Shown here in pieces: positions 1 through 7,500 of a DNA stretch of 64,000 nt. The position numbers were made by a program, and so were the translations under genes. The stretch is taken from the NCBI RefSeq assembly GCF_004343605.1, contig NZ_POSF01000018.1:1-64000 (forward strand), given 5' to 3'. The stretch's first letter is position 1, and every line of letters begins with the position of its first letter. The stretch comes from Dehalobacter sp. 12DCB1 (GTDB taxonomy: Bacteria > Bacillota > Desulfitobacteriia > Desulfitobacteriales > Syntrophobotulaceae). Under the pieces are notes generated by a model. It had not been told where the DNA came from and did not search any database. It saw only the letters and a list, made by a program, of their open reading frames with translations.

Positions 1-106
1 AAAAAAAAAAAAAAATTATTAGCGCATGGTAAGTTTTTTGTTAACTCCTGCTAATATTCTTTTCAGTTTAAGGATTCGATAACAAAATGAAATCTGGTTT
101 TGATAT

Positions 107-138
107 TCAAAAAATAAGCCAGGATTTTCTCCTGGCTT
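107..138 (-). terminator. Rho-independent terminator after the first rdh cluster
   Basis: Plus-strand bases 116-124 (AAGCCAGGA) pair perfectly with 130-138, giving a 9-bp stem with a 5-nt loop. Read on the minus strand it is followed by a T run (107-115). It lies about 50 nt beyond the stop of the terminal rdhK gene, so it should end the rdhABCTK transcript. The same stem sequence recurs near 14860. Confidence 0.85.
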
Positions 139-186
139 TTGACAGTGGTATAAAATTCTATATTTTTTCCTAACGGTATCCGTTTC

Positions 187-885
187 TTAAATTCCTATTT
201 CTCCATATTCCTCGAGTATCAGCTCCCTGTGAACATAAAGTTTATTCTTACAACTTTTTAGTTTACCTGTAATTTTATACTTACTGATGATTCGAGATAT
301 TGTAACCCTTGAGGCCCCGATAATTTCTCCTATCCGCTCGTGGGACAAATTCACCGGCAGTTCAAACCAATCTCCGTGTTCTTTACATTCCCGGGATTGA
401 AGCAAGGATACAAAAAAATAAATAAGCCTTTCTCTTGGAGATGACAAAGAAGAAAAAATATTAGCACCTTCAAAAACACACCGTAATCTCTTGGTTACGT
501 TGGCGACCATTTCAATTCCTAACTCTAAGTCATCGACCATTGCTTGGATCAGATCGGCCCTTGAAACCAAATAGATCTCGCAATCCTCAATCGCTTTAAC
601 ACTAAAATTAATCGGCAGCTTATCAAATGTTGGTCCTAAGCCGAATACTCTTTTGGGACCAACCAAGCAGGCAATTCTTGACTCTCCGTGGAGATTGTGC
701 AAGTAATAAGCAGCCCAGCCTTTGGATACAAAGTGTGCATTATGCACCATCTCCCCTTCATGCAGAATGGTCGTTCCTTTTTTATATAACATTTTAATTC
801 CTTTACTCATCGCATGATCTATGACGTTCTCGCCAACAGGCGGGTCCACCCATTGTAAGTACACACAAGAATCAACAGTATACAT
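187..885 (-). CDS. rdhK: CRP/FNR-family regulator (RdhK) of the first rdh cluster
   Basis: A 232-aa protein with an N-terminal cyclic-nucleotide-binding-like beta-barrel and a C-terminal winged helix. The recognition helix is near residues 190-205 (GASRVTISR). It starts at ATG with a GAGG ribosome site 8 nt upstream. It is the last gene of rdhA-B-C-T-K and lies 32 nt after rdhT, so it is probably co-transcribed. RdhK proteins of this family (CprK is the type case) bind chlorinated aromatics in the barrel and activate rdh promoters; that role is inferred from family and position. It differs clearly in sequence from the second RdhK at 7501-8238, so the two probably sense different halogenated compounds. 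Confidence 0.85.
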   Translation of the reverse strand: MYTVDSCVYLQWVDPPVGENVIDHAMSKGIKMLYKKGTTILHEGEMVHNAHFVSKGWAAYYLHNLHGESRIACLVGPKRVFGLGPTFDKLPINFSVKAIEDCEIYLVSRADLIQAMVDDLELGIEMVANVTKRLRCVFEGANIFSSLSSPRERLIYFFVSLLQSRECKEHGDWFELPVNLSHERIGEIIGASRVTISRIISKYKITGKLKSCKNKLYVHRELILEEYGEIGI

Positions 886-916
886 GCCGATTACCTCACA
901 TAATGATTTAAGAAAA

Positions 917-1822
917 CTATTGTGCTAAATTCACATGCAGCAAAAAATCCATTGCTTTTTTGCGCAGAGACTGGATGTCTTTACAGTTTTCCAGTCTCTC
1001 TCCTTCATCTACGCTTTCTCCGTCTGTAAGCCGGATTCCTTCTGCTTGGATTACAGCGTCTAAAATTTTTTCTCCAAGCATTCTTCTTGCGGCTTCCTCC
1101 TTACACTCAGCCAACAGCTCATCTGAGGACATCTTTCTTTGCATTAAGTAAACGACGAGTTCCATGTTGAAAACATTTTTCAGTTCCCTGGTATAATCCT
1201 GATACAAATCCTCTGCTGCTTGATCTAATATCTCCTGATCAAATTCGTACTTGCAGTTCTCGGCCACTGCCCCCATGACTTTACTCATATTCGCAACGTG
1301 TGCTCTAGCCCTTTTTTCCTGAAGGATTTTATTCTTCAGCATTTTCTTGAATCCCTGCAGCGTTTTTACCTTCGGCTCAATCTCTTGAATGCTTTCATCT
1401 GTCAATTCCGGCTTTTGAATCATAAATACTTTAATGATTTCGATGGAGAATGTGATCTCACGCCCCCATAAGGCTTGGAATTCAATTAAGACTGGTTGTA
1501 TTGTCGTATCAAAAACGACGGTATCGCCCATCTTCTGTCCGAGCAGCTTAGCTGAAAACTCCGGTAAAACATTATCGTCACCCACCTTGAATTGTAAGCC
1601 GTCTTCTTTCACTTTCGGATAAGGCATACCCATCTCTGTTCCCACAATATTTACAATCACAGAATCGCCTATTTCAATCGGTTCATTCCTTTTCTCGACG
1701 CGTATTTCGTCCAAAGATTTCAAAATACCGTCCATCGCTTCCTTCATTTCATCCTCTTTAACTGATACATCAAAACTTTCGAGATTTAATCCTTTATACT
1801 GTCCAAGTTCAAATTGTTTCAT
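917..1822 (-). CDS. rdhT: Trigger-factor-like chaperone for reductive dehalogenase (PceT type)
   Basis: A 301-aa trigger-factor relative. It has a PPIase (FKBP-like) segment around residues 45-135 (FKVGDDNVLPEF, LLGQKMGDTVVF) followed by the helical C-terminal chaperone arms. The N-terminal ribosome-docking domain of canonical trigger factor (~430 aa) is absent, as in PceT of Desulfitobacterium and Dehalobacter. Established work on PceT shows that it binds the Tat signal peptide of the PceA precursor during cofactor insertion; the same job is inferred here. A strong ribosome site (GGAGG) precedes the ATG. It follows rdhC after a 154-nt gap that contains a possible 32-aa ORF. Confidence 0.9.
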   Translation of the reverse strand: MKQFELGQYKGLNLESFDVSVKEDEMKEAMDGILKSLDEIRVEKRNEPIEIGDSVIVNIVGTEMGMPYPKVKEDGLQFKVGDDNVLPEFSAKLLGQKMGDTVVFDTTIQPVLIEFQALWGREITFSIEIIKVFMIQKPELTDESIQEIEPKVKTLQGFKKMLKNKILQEKRARAHVANMSKVMGAVAENCKYEFDQEILDQAAEDLYQDYTRELKNVFNMELVVYLMQRKMSSDELLAECKEEAARRMLGEKILDAVIQAEGIRLTDGESVDEGERLENCKDIQSLRKKAMDFLLHVNLAQ

Positions 1823-1875
1823 TTCTTAAACCTCCATGTTAACTACTACTTGATACTGCGTATCTTACCGATTTT

Positions 1876-1974
1876 TCAGCGATCCGCACGGATAATCCCA
1901 ACCGATTGAAGCATTACAATGACATGTGCCGCACCAAGCATGATAATTAAGCCGATAAATAACAGATCTTTCAT
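1876..1974 (-). CDS. Possible 32-aa single-pass membrane peptide between rdhC and rdhT
   Basis: An ATG at 1974, two bases after the rdhC stop, opens a 32-codon frame ending in TGA at 1876. The product starts MKDLLFIGLIIMLGAAHVIV and is almost entirely one hydrophobic helix with a short basic tail (IIRADR). The ribosome site is weak (GGAAAACC within the end of rdhC), so expression would rely on coupling to rdhC. I do not recognise the family. It could be a real membrane subunit or assembly factor, or chance; the clean hydrophobic composition is the main support. Confidence 0.4.
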   Translation of the reverse strand: MKDLLFIGLIIMLGAAHVIVMLQSVGIIRADR

Positions 1975-1976
1975 TT

Positions 1977-3245
1977 TTAGCTTTTGTTGGTTTTCCATCT
2001 TTGGTTCCATATTCCGTTCCATAGTCGGTTCCATGTTTGATTCCATATTCTCACCCCATTATTTCGCAAACGATTCAATAAATTGAGTATAAAGCCTACG
2101 GGACAAAAGAATTGACAGTAAAACCGGTTAATAAACAGGCTGATAAAAATAAAAACAGGTAACATTAACCACATGACCCATACAGCTTTAAACAAAAAGA
2201 AGGCGCTAAAAGGCTGGTAATCCAAGGTCCCATAGTCTCCAACCCATGTCCCCAGCATGACTGCAAGCCATAGGATGGTCGGGGCGGCCAGCTTCAGAAC
2301 CCTGGTGATTTGCGGTGAAATCCCCAAGGATTTAAACCCTGCGGCTTTGTTCAGAAACTCCTGTGCAGCTCCAAAAGGACAAACCCATGTACAGTAAATA
2401 TTCTTCCCAAAGAGGATAACAAAGCCCAACGACCCGGCCATGATCACGTACCATCCCAAATTGGTCAAGCGGGGTATTTGCAGCGTTACGATCGCGAACA
2501 GATTATTTGCCGTCACAAACTCTTTGACAAAGAAACCCATAACGCCAATAATGATTAAAAGCCACCAAATTCGGAAACGGGACATTTTCTTGCTAAAAGT
2601 TGCGGCGAGTGCCATAAGAAAAACCACAATCATCGTTAAAGTCTTACTGTTTAATTGGTAAACGTCATAAGGGTTCGACCATTGCTTAGCAAAAAATTGC
2701 GACGCGATATACAAAGTCCCTTTGTTGACAGCTTCGGCAACAGCATGCGACGATACCGTAGACCCGGTTACCCGGTCAACAAAATTTCCTGTTTGTCTTT
2801 TATCCAGAAAACCGGAATAACCGTAGGCGCCTCCCAGGTAAATGGGCTCCCGAAGAGAAAGACCGTTAAATTGATCAAAAAATTTCTGGCTATAAAGCCT
2901 TTCAAAAAAAACCGGTGTCTCTGCTTGCCGGGTAACAATTGCTTTCTCAACCAATCCACGATCGTTAATAATCGTCATGATTTCAATCCTGGATTGATAT
3001 CCCACTGCCGAGTCGCAGACCGCATAATACTGTTTCCCTGCGGCGTCTATCTTATAAGCCCGCTGGGTTCCTAAGATTTTTTCAATGGAGGTAACTCCCG
3101 GGAAGTCCTGCTGGATAAGTGCAGGGTAATCAACTGCTTTTCCGGTAAAACAAACACCATAAATGATTGCTGCAACCGCCGTAAAAAATAGAACCATTAA
3201 ATAATAGGACTTAAGATCTCTCTTCTTCCTCTCCACTTTTTTCAT
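1977..3245 (-). CDS. rdhC: RdhC: membrane FMN-binding NosR/NirI-type protein (PceC-like)
   Basis: A 422-aa membrane protein. It has one N-terminal TM helix, an extracytoplasmic FMN-binding domain (about 40-190) with the covalent-flavin motif TGSTVSS (Thr163), then about five TM helices carrying two CxxxCP motifs (CTWVCP at 285-290 and CQFFCP at 377-382). This is the layout of PceC, where FMN is attached to a threonine on the outer face; a role in electron transfer to, or maturation of, RdhA is proposed for the family. The C-terminus is a W/N-rich repeat tail. The ATG at 3245 abuts its AAAAGG, so the GTG three codons downstream is an alternative start. The second cluster has no RdhC of its own. 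Confidence 0.9.
   Translation of the reverse strand: MKKVERKKRDLKSYYLMVLFFTAVAAIIYGVCFTGKAVDYPALIQQDFPGVTSIEKILGTQRAYKIDAAGKQYYAVCDSAVGYQSRIEIMTIINDRGLVEKAIVTRQAETPVFFERLYSQKFFDQFNGLSLREPIYLGGAYGYSGFLDKRQTGNFVDRVTGSTVSSHAVAEAVNKGTLYIASQFFAKQWSNPYDVYQLNSKTLTMIVVFLMALAATFSKKMSRFRIWWLLIIIGVMGFFVKEFVTANNLFAIVTLQIPRLTNLGWYVIMAGSLGFVILFGKNIYCTWVCPFGAAQEFLNKAAGFKSLGISPQITRVLKLAAPTILWLAVMLGTWVGDYGTLDYQPFSAFFLFKAVWVMWLMLPVFIFISLFINRFYCQFFCPVGFILNLLNRLRNNGVRIWNQTWNRLWNGIWNQRWKTNKS
1993..2046 (-). repeat. 12-bp tandem repeat in the 3' end of rdhC
   Basis: The hexamer TTCCAT (plus strand) begins at 1993, 2005, 2017, 2029 and 2041, an exact 12-nt period over five units, with partial conservation between hexamers. 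In the rdhC frame each unit encodes a four-residue x-W-N-x repeat, about residues 399-418. The period is a multiple of three, so copy-number change would alter tail length without breaking the frame. Confidence 0.85.
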
Positions 3246-3287
3246 CCTTTTCTAATTTTCAACAAACCGTTGATGATAAAGGCGTAA

Positions 3288-3318
3288 AGCCACTTAAGAC
3301 CCCGTAAGGCAAGTGGCT
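3288..3318 (-). other. Hairpin in the rdhB-rdhC intergenic gap
   Basis: AGCCACTT (3288-3295) pairs perfectly with AAGTGGCT (3311-3318) in the 111-nt gap between rdhB and rdhC. A competing pairing, TTAAGAC (3294-3300) with GTCTTAA (3325-3331), overlaps the first, so two conformers are possible. No T run follows, so this looks more like an mRNA processing, stability or attenuation element than a full terminator. It may set a lower dose of RdhC/T/K than of RdhA/B. Confidence 0.5.
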
Positions 3319-3356
3319 GTATACGTCTTAACGAGTCATTTTAACCTTTTACCTGA

Positions 3357-3674
3357 TCAAGCTGAGATGGTTTCAGAATTGTCTGCCTTCTTCTTTGACG
3401 GACGGTTAACCAACCGATACGTTATTGCAGCCGGTATCAAAGCCGCGCCGCCAAAGAAAAGAAAGCCCATAGCAACGGCCTGGTATTCACTCTCAACAAA
3501 GCTGGAATAACCCCAAGCCAAAGCAAAAACGAACAAGAAATTGGCAGCAAAAGCACATAACTGCATAGGAATTGTATTTTCCCCTTTAAACTTTAAGTAT
3601 TTCCATATACCATATTGAATCAGCAGCATCAACATGCCGATACCCATCCAAATTAAAACACTGTAAATCTTCAT
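3357..3674 (-). CDS. rdhB: RdhB: putative membrane anchor of the reductive dehalogenase (PceB-like)
   Basis: A 105-aa protein with three predicted TM helices (about residues 5-27, 38-61, 66-87) and a charged C-terminal tail (NRPSKKKADNSE). Size and helix pattern match PceB, the presumed anchor that holds RdhA on the outer face of the cytoplasmic membrane. A conserved-looking Glu (FVESEYQ) lies in the loop between helices 2 and 3, the loop proposed to contact the catalytic subunit. The ATG has a GGAGGG ribosome site and lies 17 nt after the rdhA stop, so translation is probably coupled to rdhA. Confidence 0.9.
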   Translation of the reverse strand: MKIYSVLIWMGIGMLMLLIQYGIWKYLKFKGENTIPMQLCAFAANFLFVFALAWGYSSFVESEYQAVAMGFLFFGGAALIPAAITYRLVNRPSKKKADNSETISA

Positions 3675-3691
3675 GTAGGATATCCCTCCTC

Positions 3692-5347
3692 TTACTTTGT
3701 CGGCTCGGTGTCACTCCAGAAATCATTGACCATGTTCGTGACATAGCCTGACTCAATTCGTTCTTCAGGGTTTACGGGGCCGTTATAGCCAAACCATTCG
3801 TCAAATTTGCGTGCCGCGTCCTGAACCAACGGGACTTGGGTAGCAATTCTGGCTATATCATGGTTCCACTGCCCAATTTTATTCCAGGAACAGACCGAAA
3901 TACAGCTTCCGCAGCTCCCACCGTTATAGGCCCAGAAAGAGTTGCAGCGGTGTGCGTCAACGTGCCATTTTGATGTATAAGGGTTTTCTGATGTGCCACA
4001 ATCTTCAGGCTGTAGAACACGCGCTTCTTTCTCGTGAGAAATGGCCTGGGCAGGGCAAGCATCCGCACATTTCATACATAGACGGCAAAATTCACGTACT
4101 CCGAAACTTCTCGGCTTGTCAGGAATAATGTCTAAATCGGTATAGACTTTGGCGATACGAACCCGAGGCCCGTATTTTTGCGTGACAAGCATTCCATTTC
4201 TTCCTGCTTCCCCCAGACCAGCCTGCACAGCGATGGGAACACTCATTCCGGTGTCATTCCCCGATGAAACCGCATAGTACCCAAGCTCTCTTAAAAACGT
4301 TGCAAGTTTAAAAGAAACTTCTCCCATATTGGAATAAGCTTTGCCGGTCCCAGCGCCCTCAATGATTGATGGCGCCGTTCGGTAGGACTCATAATCCATT
4401 TCAAAAGCCAATGCAATTACATTTTTGGGTTGGAAACCGGCATATTTCACCCAATCAGCTTCAAAATTACTTAGTCCAAATACTTCCACTTCGCGGTTTT
4501 TAAGATATTTGTCAAGGTTATACGCCATATACACCGTTCTGCCGTTTGGCAATTTAAACGGCATGGTTTTTGGTCTGCACCAGTTACCGTAGGTCCAGCG
4601 GTCATCATAGGGCGCAATTCCGACCAGGTCCGCTCCTAATAAGCGTGCTGCTTTTTTCACAATTTTCGTAGCTTCTTCCGCTGAGTTGAATTTCCATTGC
4701 ATCCCTTGACTCCGTTTGTCTTCAGCCATGGTATTGTCCCAATTGAACAACCCTTGGAAGACCACAGGCTCCTTTGCCATTTCATTGGTTTCAGGATTAA
4801 TGGGGTAATGCTGGATTATTCCGGCCGGGCCGCTGCCGACGCATGTAAACCCGTTGTACCAAAGCTCTACCGACCAAGCTGCAACACTCAAGGCTACGTC
4901 TAATTGGCGCCAGCCTACTTCTTTTTGACGCAGCGGCAAAACCGTACCATCATGTTGGGCAAAATATATAACGCTTGTTTCTGAGACTGTTGCCCGCCGT
5001 CCTTTAATACCGATGGTCTCAGCGTTAATTCTCGGCAGATCTTTTCCGGTGTCTTTTTTTCCGGTTGTTGCCGAAACGTCATCGTGAACAAATTGTATCG
5101 GCGTCTTGTTTTCTTCCGGATCACACATTCTCAAGTAGTAAATCTTGTTCCCTGGCAAACGTTGATACTTTGGATCCACTGTGTAAGGAAATTCCGAAGT
5201 CTCCTTAACAGGCGCTACAATGTTTGCCGCTTCTGCAACTAAGGGATTAAATGTTTCCTTTGCCACCGCAGCCGTTGCAACAGCCGCAGCGACAGTACCC
5301 ATGAGTGAAGCTTTTAAAAAACTTCGTCTGTTAAAATTGTTTCCCAT
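3692..5347 (-). CDS. rdhA: Reductive dehalogenase catalytic subunit, PceA/DcaA-like
   Basis: A 551-aa respiratory reductive dehalogenase: corrinoid plus two [4Fe-4S] clusters, exported by Tat. The Tat motif RRSFLK is at residues 7-12, with probable cleavage in PLVAEA-ANIVAP (about residue 40), matching PceA processing. Iron-sulfur motifs: CRLCMKCADACP (~420-430), then a Cys near 467 followed by CGSCISVCSW (~478-485), with the long spacing typical of PceA. Many blocks (ETSEFPY, KKDTGKDLP, GREFCRLC-like, KFDEWFGYNGPVNP) are those I know from PceA of Desulfitobacterium/Dehalobacter. The substrate-facing middle (residues 60-200) diverges, so the substrate (chlorinated ethene, ethane or other) cannot be assigned. 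Lead gene of rdhABCTK, with GGAGGAG before the ATG. Confidence 0.93.
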   Translation of the reverse strand: MGNNFNRRSFLKASLMGTVAAAVATAAVAKETFNPLVAEAANIVAPVKETSEFPYTVDPKYQRLPGNKIYYLRMCDPEENKTPIQFVHDDVSATTGKKDTGKDLPRINAETIGIKGRRATVSETSVIYFAQHDGTVLPLRQKEVGWRQLDVALSVAAWSVELWYNGFTCVGSGPAGIIQHYPINPETNEMAKEPVVFQGLFNWDNTMAEDKRSQGMQWKFNSAEEATKIVKKAARLLGADLVGIAPYDDRWTYGNWCRPKTMPFKLPNGRTVYMAYNLDKYLKNREVEVFGLSNFEADWVKYAGFQPKNVIALAFEMDYESYRTAPSIIEGAGTGKAYSNMGEVSFKLATFLRELGYYAVSSGNDTGMSVPIAVQAGLGEAGRNGMLVTQKYGPRVRIAKVYTDLDIIPDKPRSFGVREFCRLCMKCADACPAQAISHEKEARVLQPEDCGTSENPYTSKWHVDAHRCNSFWAYNGGSCGSCISVCSWNKIGQWNHDIARIATQVPLVQDAARKFDEWFGYNGPVNPEERIESGYVTNMVNDFWSDTEPTK

Positions 5348-5590
5348 GTAGTATCTCCTCCCTAAATGGTATTATTATTTCAGTTGTATTTTACTTCAGC
5401 TAAAATGATTGACTATATCCAGTGATACAATTTTAAAAATATTTCCATTTATATTTTCTTATTAATAATGCCAAACCTTAAAGAAGATTTTTGCTTTATT
5501 TTTTACACATACTAAATTTCTCTAAAACATTTCATGTTAAAATATTACGTGAAGAAGCAATGGGAGAAGGTCTCCTCCAGTAATGGAATA
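5348..5590 (-). promoter_or_regulatory. Upstream region of the first rdhA (promoter not resolved)
   Basis: About 245 nt of AT-rich sequence separates the rdhA2 terminator from the rdhA1 start. No TTAA-N6-TTAA box with a -10 at the right distance is visible, unlike at the second cluster. Candidate -10 elements on the minus strand include TATAGT (5412-5417). An imperfect repeat (TTGACTAT at 5410-5417, TGATACAA further on) could be a site for the different RdhK1, but this is weak. Confidence 0.35.
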
Positions 5591-5623
5591 AAATTAAGCG
5601 ACGGGTTAAAAACCCGTCGCTTA
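5585..5623 (-). terminator. Rho-independent terminator of the second rdh cluster
   Basis: TAAGCGACGGGTT (5595-5607) pairs perfectly with AACCCGTCGCTTA (5611-5623), a 13-bp stem with a 3-nt loop. On the minus strand it is followed by TTTTATT. It lies 31 nt after the rdhA2 stop and insulates the first cluster from read-through. Confidence 0.92.
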
Positions 5624-5654
5624 GAGCGCATTGTTCTATTACGAAAAAATAATT

Positions 5655-7040
5655 TTAATGAGCAGGAGGAGCTGTTGGGGCCGGAGCCGGGATACTGGCA
5701 GGTATCTTATAAAGTTCCGGCCACTCCAACCACCACTTGTACTTCTCGATATGTTCAGTACCATAGCCGAACATATCGTCAATTGACTTGAGAAGCTTTG
5801 AATTGGCTTGCCCTCTGCTTCCAATCCACATCCCAGCTTCATGGAACCAAGAATCTTCCTTGGAGTTCCAGGGACAGACTTTCATGCAACGTCCGCAGGA
5901 AGAACCTTCTTCATTGGATACACGGAATTCCGTGCACTTTTTCATGTCGCTGTTCCAACGTAAGTAACCGTTATATTCAATTGGGTCTTTGTCATGCGTG
6001 ATGGCTTTGGATGGACATTCAGCCGCGCATTTTCCACATACTCTGCAGAAATCCAACATACCAAAATCGATTGGTTTATTGGGAAGCAGTGGCAGATCTG
6101 TGGTAACAGCGGCTACTTTAAGGCGGAATCCTAGCCGGGGATGTGCTGCGCAATCTCCCGTTCTGGTTAATTCGCCCAATCCCGCTGCTAATATTAGAGG
6201 TGGCATGACGGCCATATAGTTTCCTGCATGGTTGGCTCTAGCATTATAGCCGAGACTTCTGATGTATTTTGCAATAATAACCGCAATATTCGCCGTAGCA
6301 TGATAACTGCGCATAGATTGAGATGCACTGACTCCGTCATAGCCGGTGGATCCCAACATAGTCTCCAGATGTTGGTCAACCATTACGACGATTACATAGG
6401 GATAGCGTTGTGTTACTGGGTAAACACATTCCTCTACCGGTTGGTAAGTCAAATTCTTTGTGGGATTAACTTTATGGGAATAGTAGGCATAAGAAGGCAT
6501 TTGTCCAATACCAACCTCATCAGCTCTCAGAAAATAGGCAAGGTCTCTAATATGCTGGGACATTTGCTCAGGGTCGGGAATCGGTAATTTTTCAGGCGCC
6601 GGTTTGCCGTCTACTGCAGCTTCTGAGGCAACCAAACCGAGAGTCGCACTTATTGCTCCTCCTTGAGGATGTTTAGGAACGAAATTAAAAACTCCTCTAT
6701 GGGCTCTATCACTAATTAGCCCCCTCCGGGCCAAATTAAACCCCATATCAGCCTCGTTGGTATTTTTTACAGTCCCAACAAGCTTGGATGTCCCTAGCCA
6801 TTGATCATTATTTTCCGCAAAACGGACGCTAGCTCCGCCATAGTTATGCTCGGGATGGAGTTTTGACCATTGCCCTTTTGCTCCGGCAGAATAATTAACA
6901 TTACTGGTAGCAGCATTCGCCACTTTAGCAGGAGCCTTGATCGCTCCTATGACGCCCATTGCTGTTGCGGCCATTCCAGCTTTCAGAAAATTGCGGCGGT
7001 TCATTCCTAATTTTTGTTTTTGCTCTATTTTTTCTACCAT
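5655..7040 (-). CDS. rdhA: Reductive dehalogenase catalytic subunit, CprA-like
   Basis: A 461-aa reductive dehalogenase. Tat motif RRNFLK (residues 15-20) with probable cleavage after VANA (~43). Iron-sulfur motifs: C332/C335/C338/C342 ([12 protein letters not shown]) and C369/C382/C385/C389 ([11 protein letters not shown]). Blocks such as [34 protein letters not shown] and [10 protein letters not shown] are those I recall from CprA of Desulfitobacterium dehalogenans, the ortho-chlorophenol reductase, so an aryl-halide substrate is a reasonable inference. After the point where CprA ends there is an extra Pro/Ala-rich tail (446-461, ending [11 protein letters not shown]). It follows rdhB by 15 nt with a strong AAAGGAGG site. 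The order B-A matches cprBA and is the reverse of the first cluster. Confidence 0.93.
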   Translation of the reverse strand: MVEKIEQKQKLGMNRRNFLKAGMAATAMGVIGAIKAPAKVANAATSNVNYSAGAKGQWSKLHPEHNYGGASVRFAENNDQWLGTSKLVGTVKNTNEADMGFNLARRGLISDRAHRGVFNFVPKHPQGGAISATLGLVASEAAVDGKPAPEKLPIPDPEQMSQHIRDLAYFLRADEVGIGQMPSYAYYSHKVNPTKNLTYQPVEECVYPVTQRYPYVIVVMVDQHLETMLGSTGYDGVSASQSMRSYHATANIAVIIAKYIRSLGYNARANHAGNYMAVMPPLILAAGLGELTRTGDCAAHPRLGFRLKVAAVTTDLPLLPNKPIDFGMLDFCRVCGKCAAECPSKAITHDKDPIEYNGYLRWNSDMKKCTEFRVSNEEGSSCGRCMKVCPWNSKEDSWFHEAGMWIGSRGQANSKLLKSIDDMFGYGTEHIEKYKWWLEWPELYKIPASIPAPAPTAPPAH

Positions 7041-7055
7041 GCTATTACCTCCTTT

Positions 7056-7361
7056 CTAAGCTTGTACTGCATTGCTTGCTTTTTTTACGCCAATAAAACC
7101 TAACAGACGAGCCAAAACAACCGCAAGTACCACAGAAATCCCTAGGAATAAAAATATTGCCGTACTTGTTGCTTTGACGTGGCCAACACTGGCATTAATG
7201 TAAACAAAGGAAATACCAGTCCAAGTAATGGCATACCATAGTACAAATAAGCTCCAGTTCAGAACCGTTTTCCACATTAATTCACGCTTGGCACGGGGTT
7301 TAATGAAAATAATTCCTCCTAAAAATAACACGCCGGCGATAAAAATCAAAAATGTGCTCAT
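7056..7361 (-). CDS. rdhB: RdhB: putative membrane anchor, CprB-like
   Basis: A 101-aa protein with three TM helices (about residues 2-20, 32-54, 65-90). The basic stretch KPRAKRELMWK lies between helices 1 and 2. Size and topology match CprB/RdhB anchors. It is the first gene of the rdhBA transcript, preceded by AAGGAGGTG and by the promoter/palindrome at 7415-7474. It diverges strongly in sequence from the RdhB at 3357-3674, which argues that the two clusters have separate origins rather than arising by recent duplication. Confidence 0.9.
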   Translation of the reverse strand: MSTFLIFIAGVLFLGGIIFIKPRAKRELMWKTVLNWSLFVLWYAITWTGISFVYINASVGHVKATSTAIFLFLGISVVLAVVLARLLGFIGVKKASNAVQA

Positions 7362-7414
7362 AATTTTTCACCTCCTTCCCAGTTAATGAAGTAGATTTTG
7401 TTCATTACAGATAC

Positions 7415-7456
7415 ATTATAAAAGCAACAAGCAATTAAAGCTTTAAACCGGTTTAA
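7415..7456 (-). promoter_or_regulatory. Dehalobox-like operator and promoter of rdhBA (second cluster)
   Basis: On the minus strand, the palindrome TTAAACCGGTTTAA (7443-7456) is followed by a perfect TATAAT (7420-7415). Exactly 29 nt separate the palindrome centre from the -10 hexamer, so the site is centred at about -41.5. No good -35 is present, as expected for a class II activator promoter. The CprK dehalobox is TTAAT-N4-ATTAA; this site keeps the TTAA-N6-TTAA frame with an A/T swap at the inner position. The CprK-like regulator gene is immediately upstream. Confidence 0.8.
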
Positions 7457-7474
7457 AACTTTAATTGCCTGTTG
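7425..7474. repeat. 50-nt near-perfect inverted repeat containing the rdhB operator
   Basis: Bases 7425-7449 and 7450-7474 form 25-nt arms with only two mismatches, symmetric about the operator centre. The central TTTAAACCGGTTTAAA is a perfect 16-mer, and the outer arms add CAATTAAAG/CTTTAATTG and CAACA/TGTTG. It may act as an extended operator, as a cruciform, or as the 3' hairpin of the rdhK2 mRNA. Confidence 0.85.
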
Positions 7475-7500
7475 TTAAAATAATTAGAAATAACTAATTT

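Noticed and set aside
5348-5650. A dehalobox before the first rdhA
   Set aside because: I looked for TTAA-N6-TTAA near any -10 on the minus strand and found only a wide TTAA-N12-TTAA and AT-rich half-sites at wrong distances.
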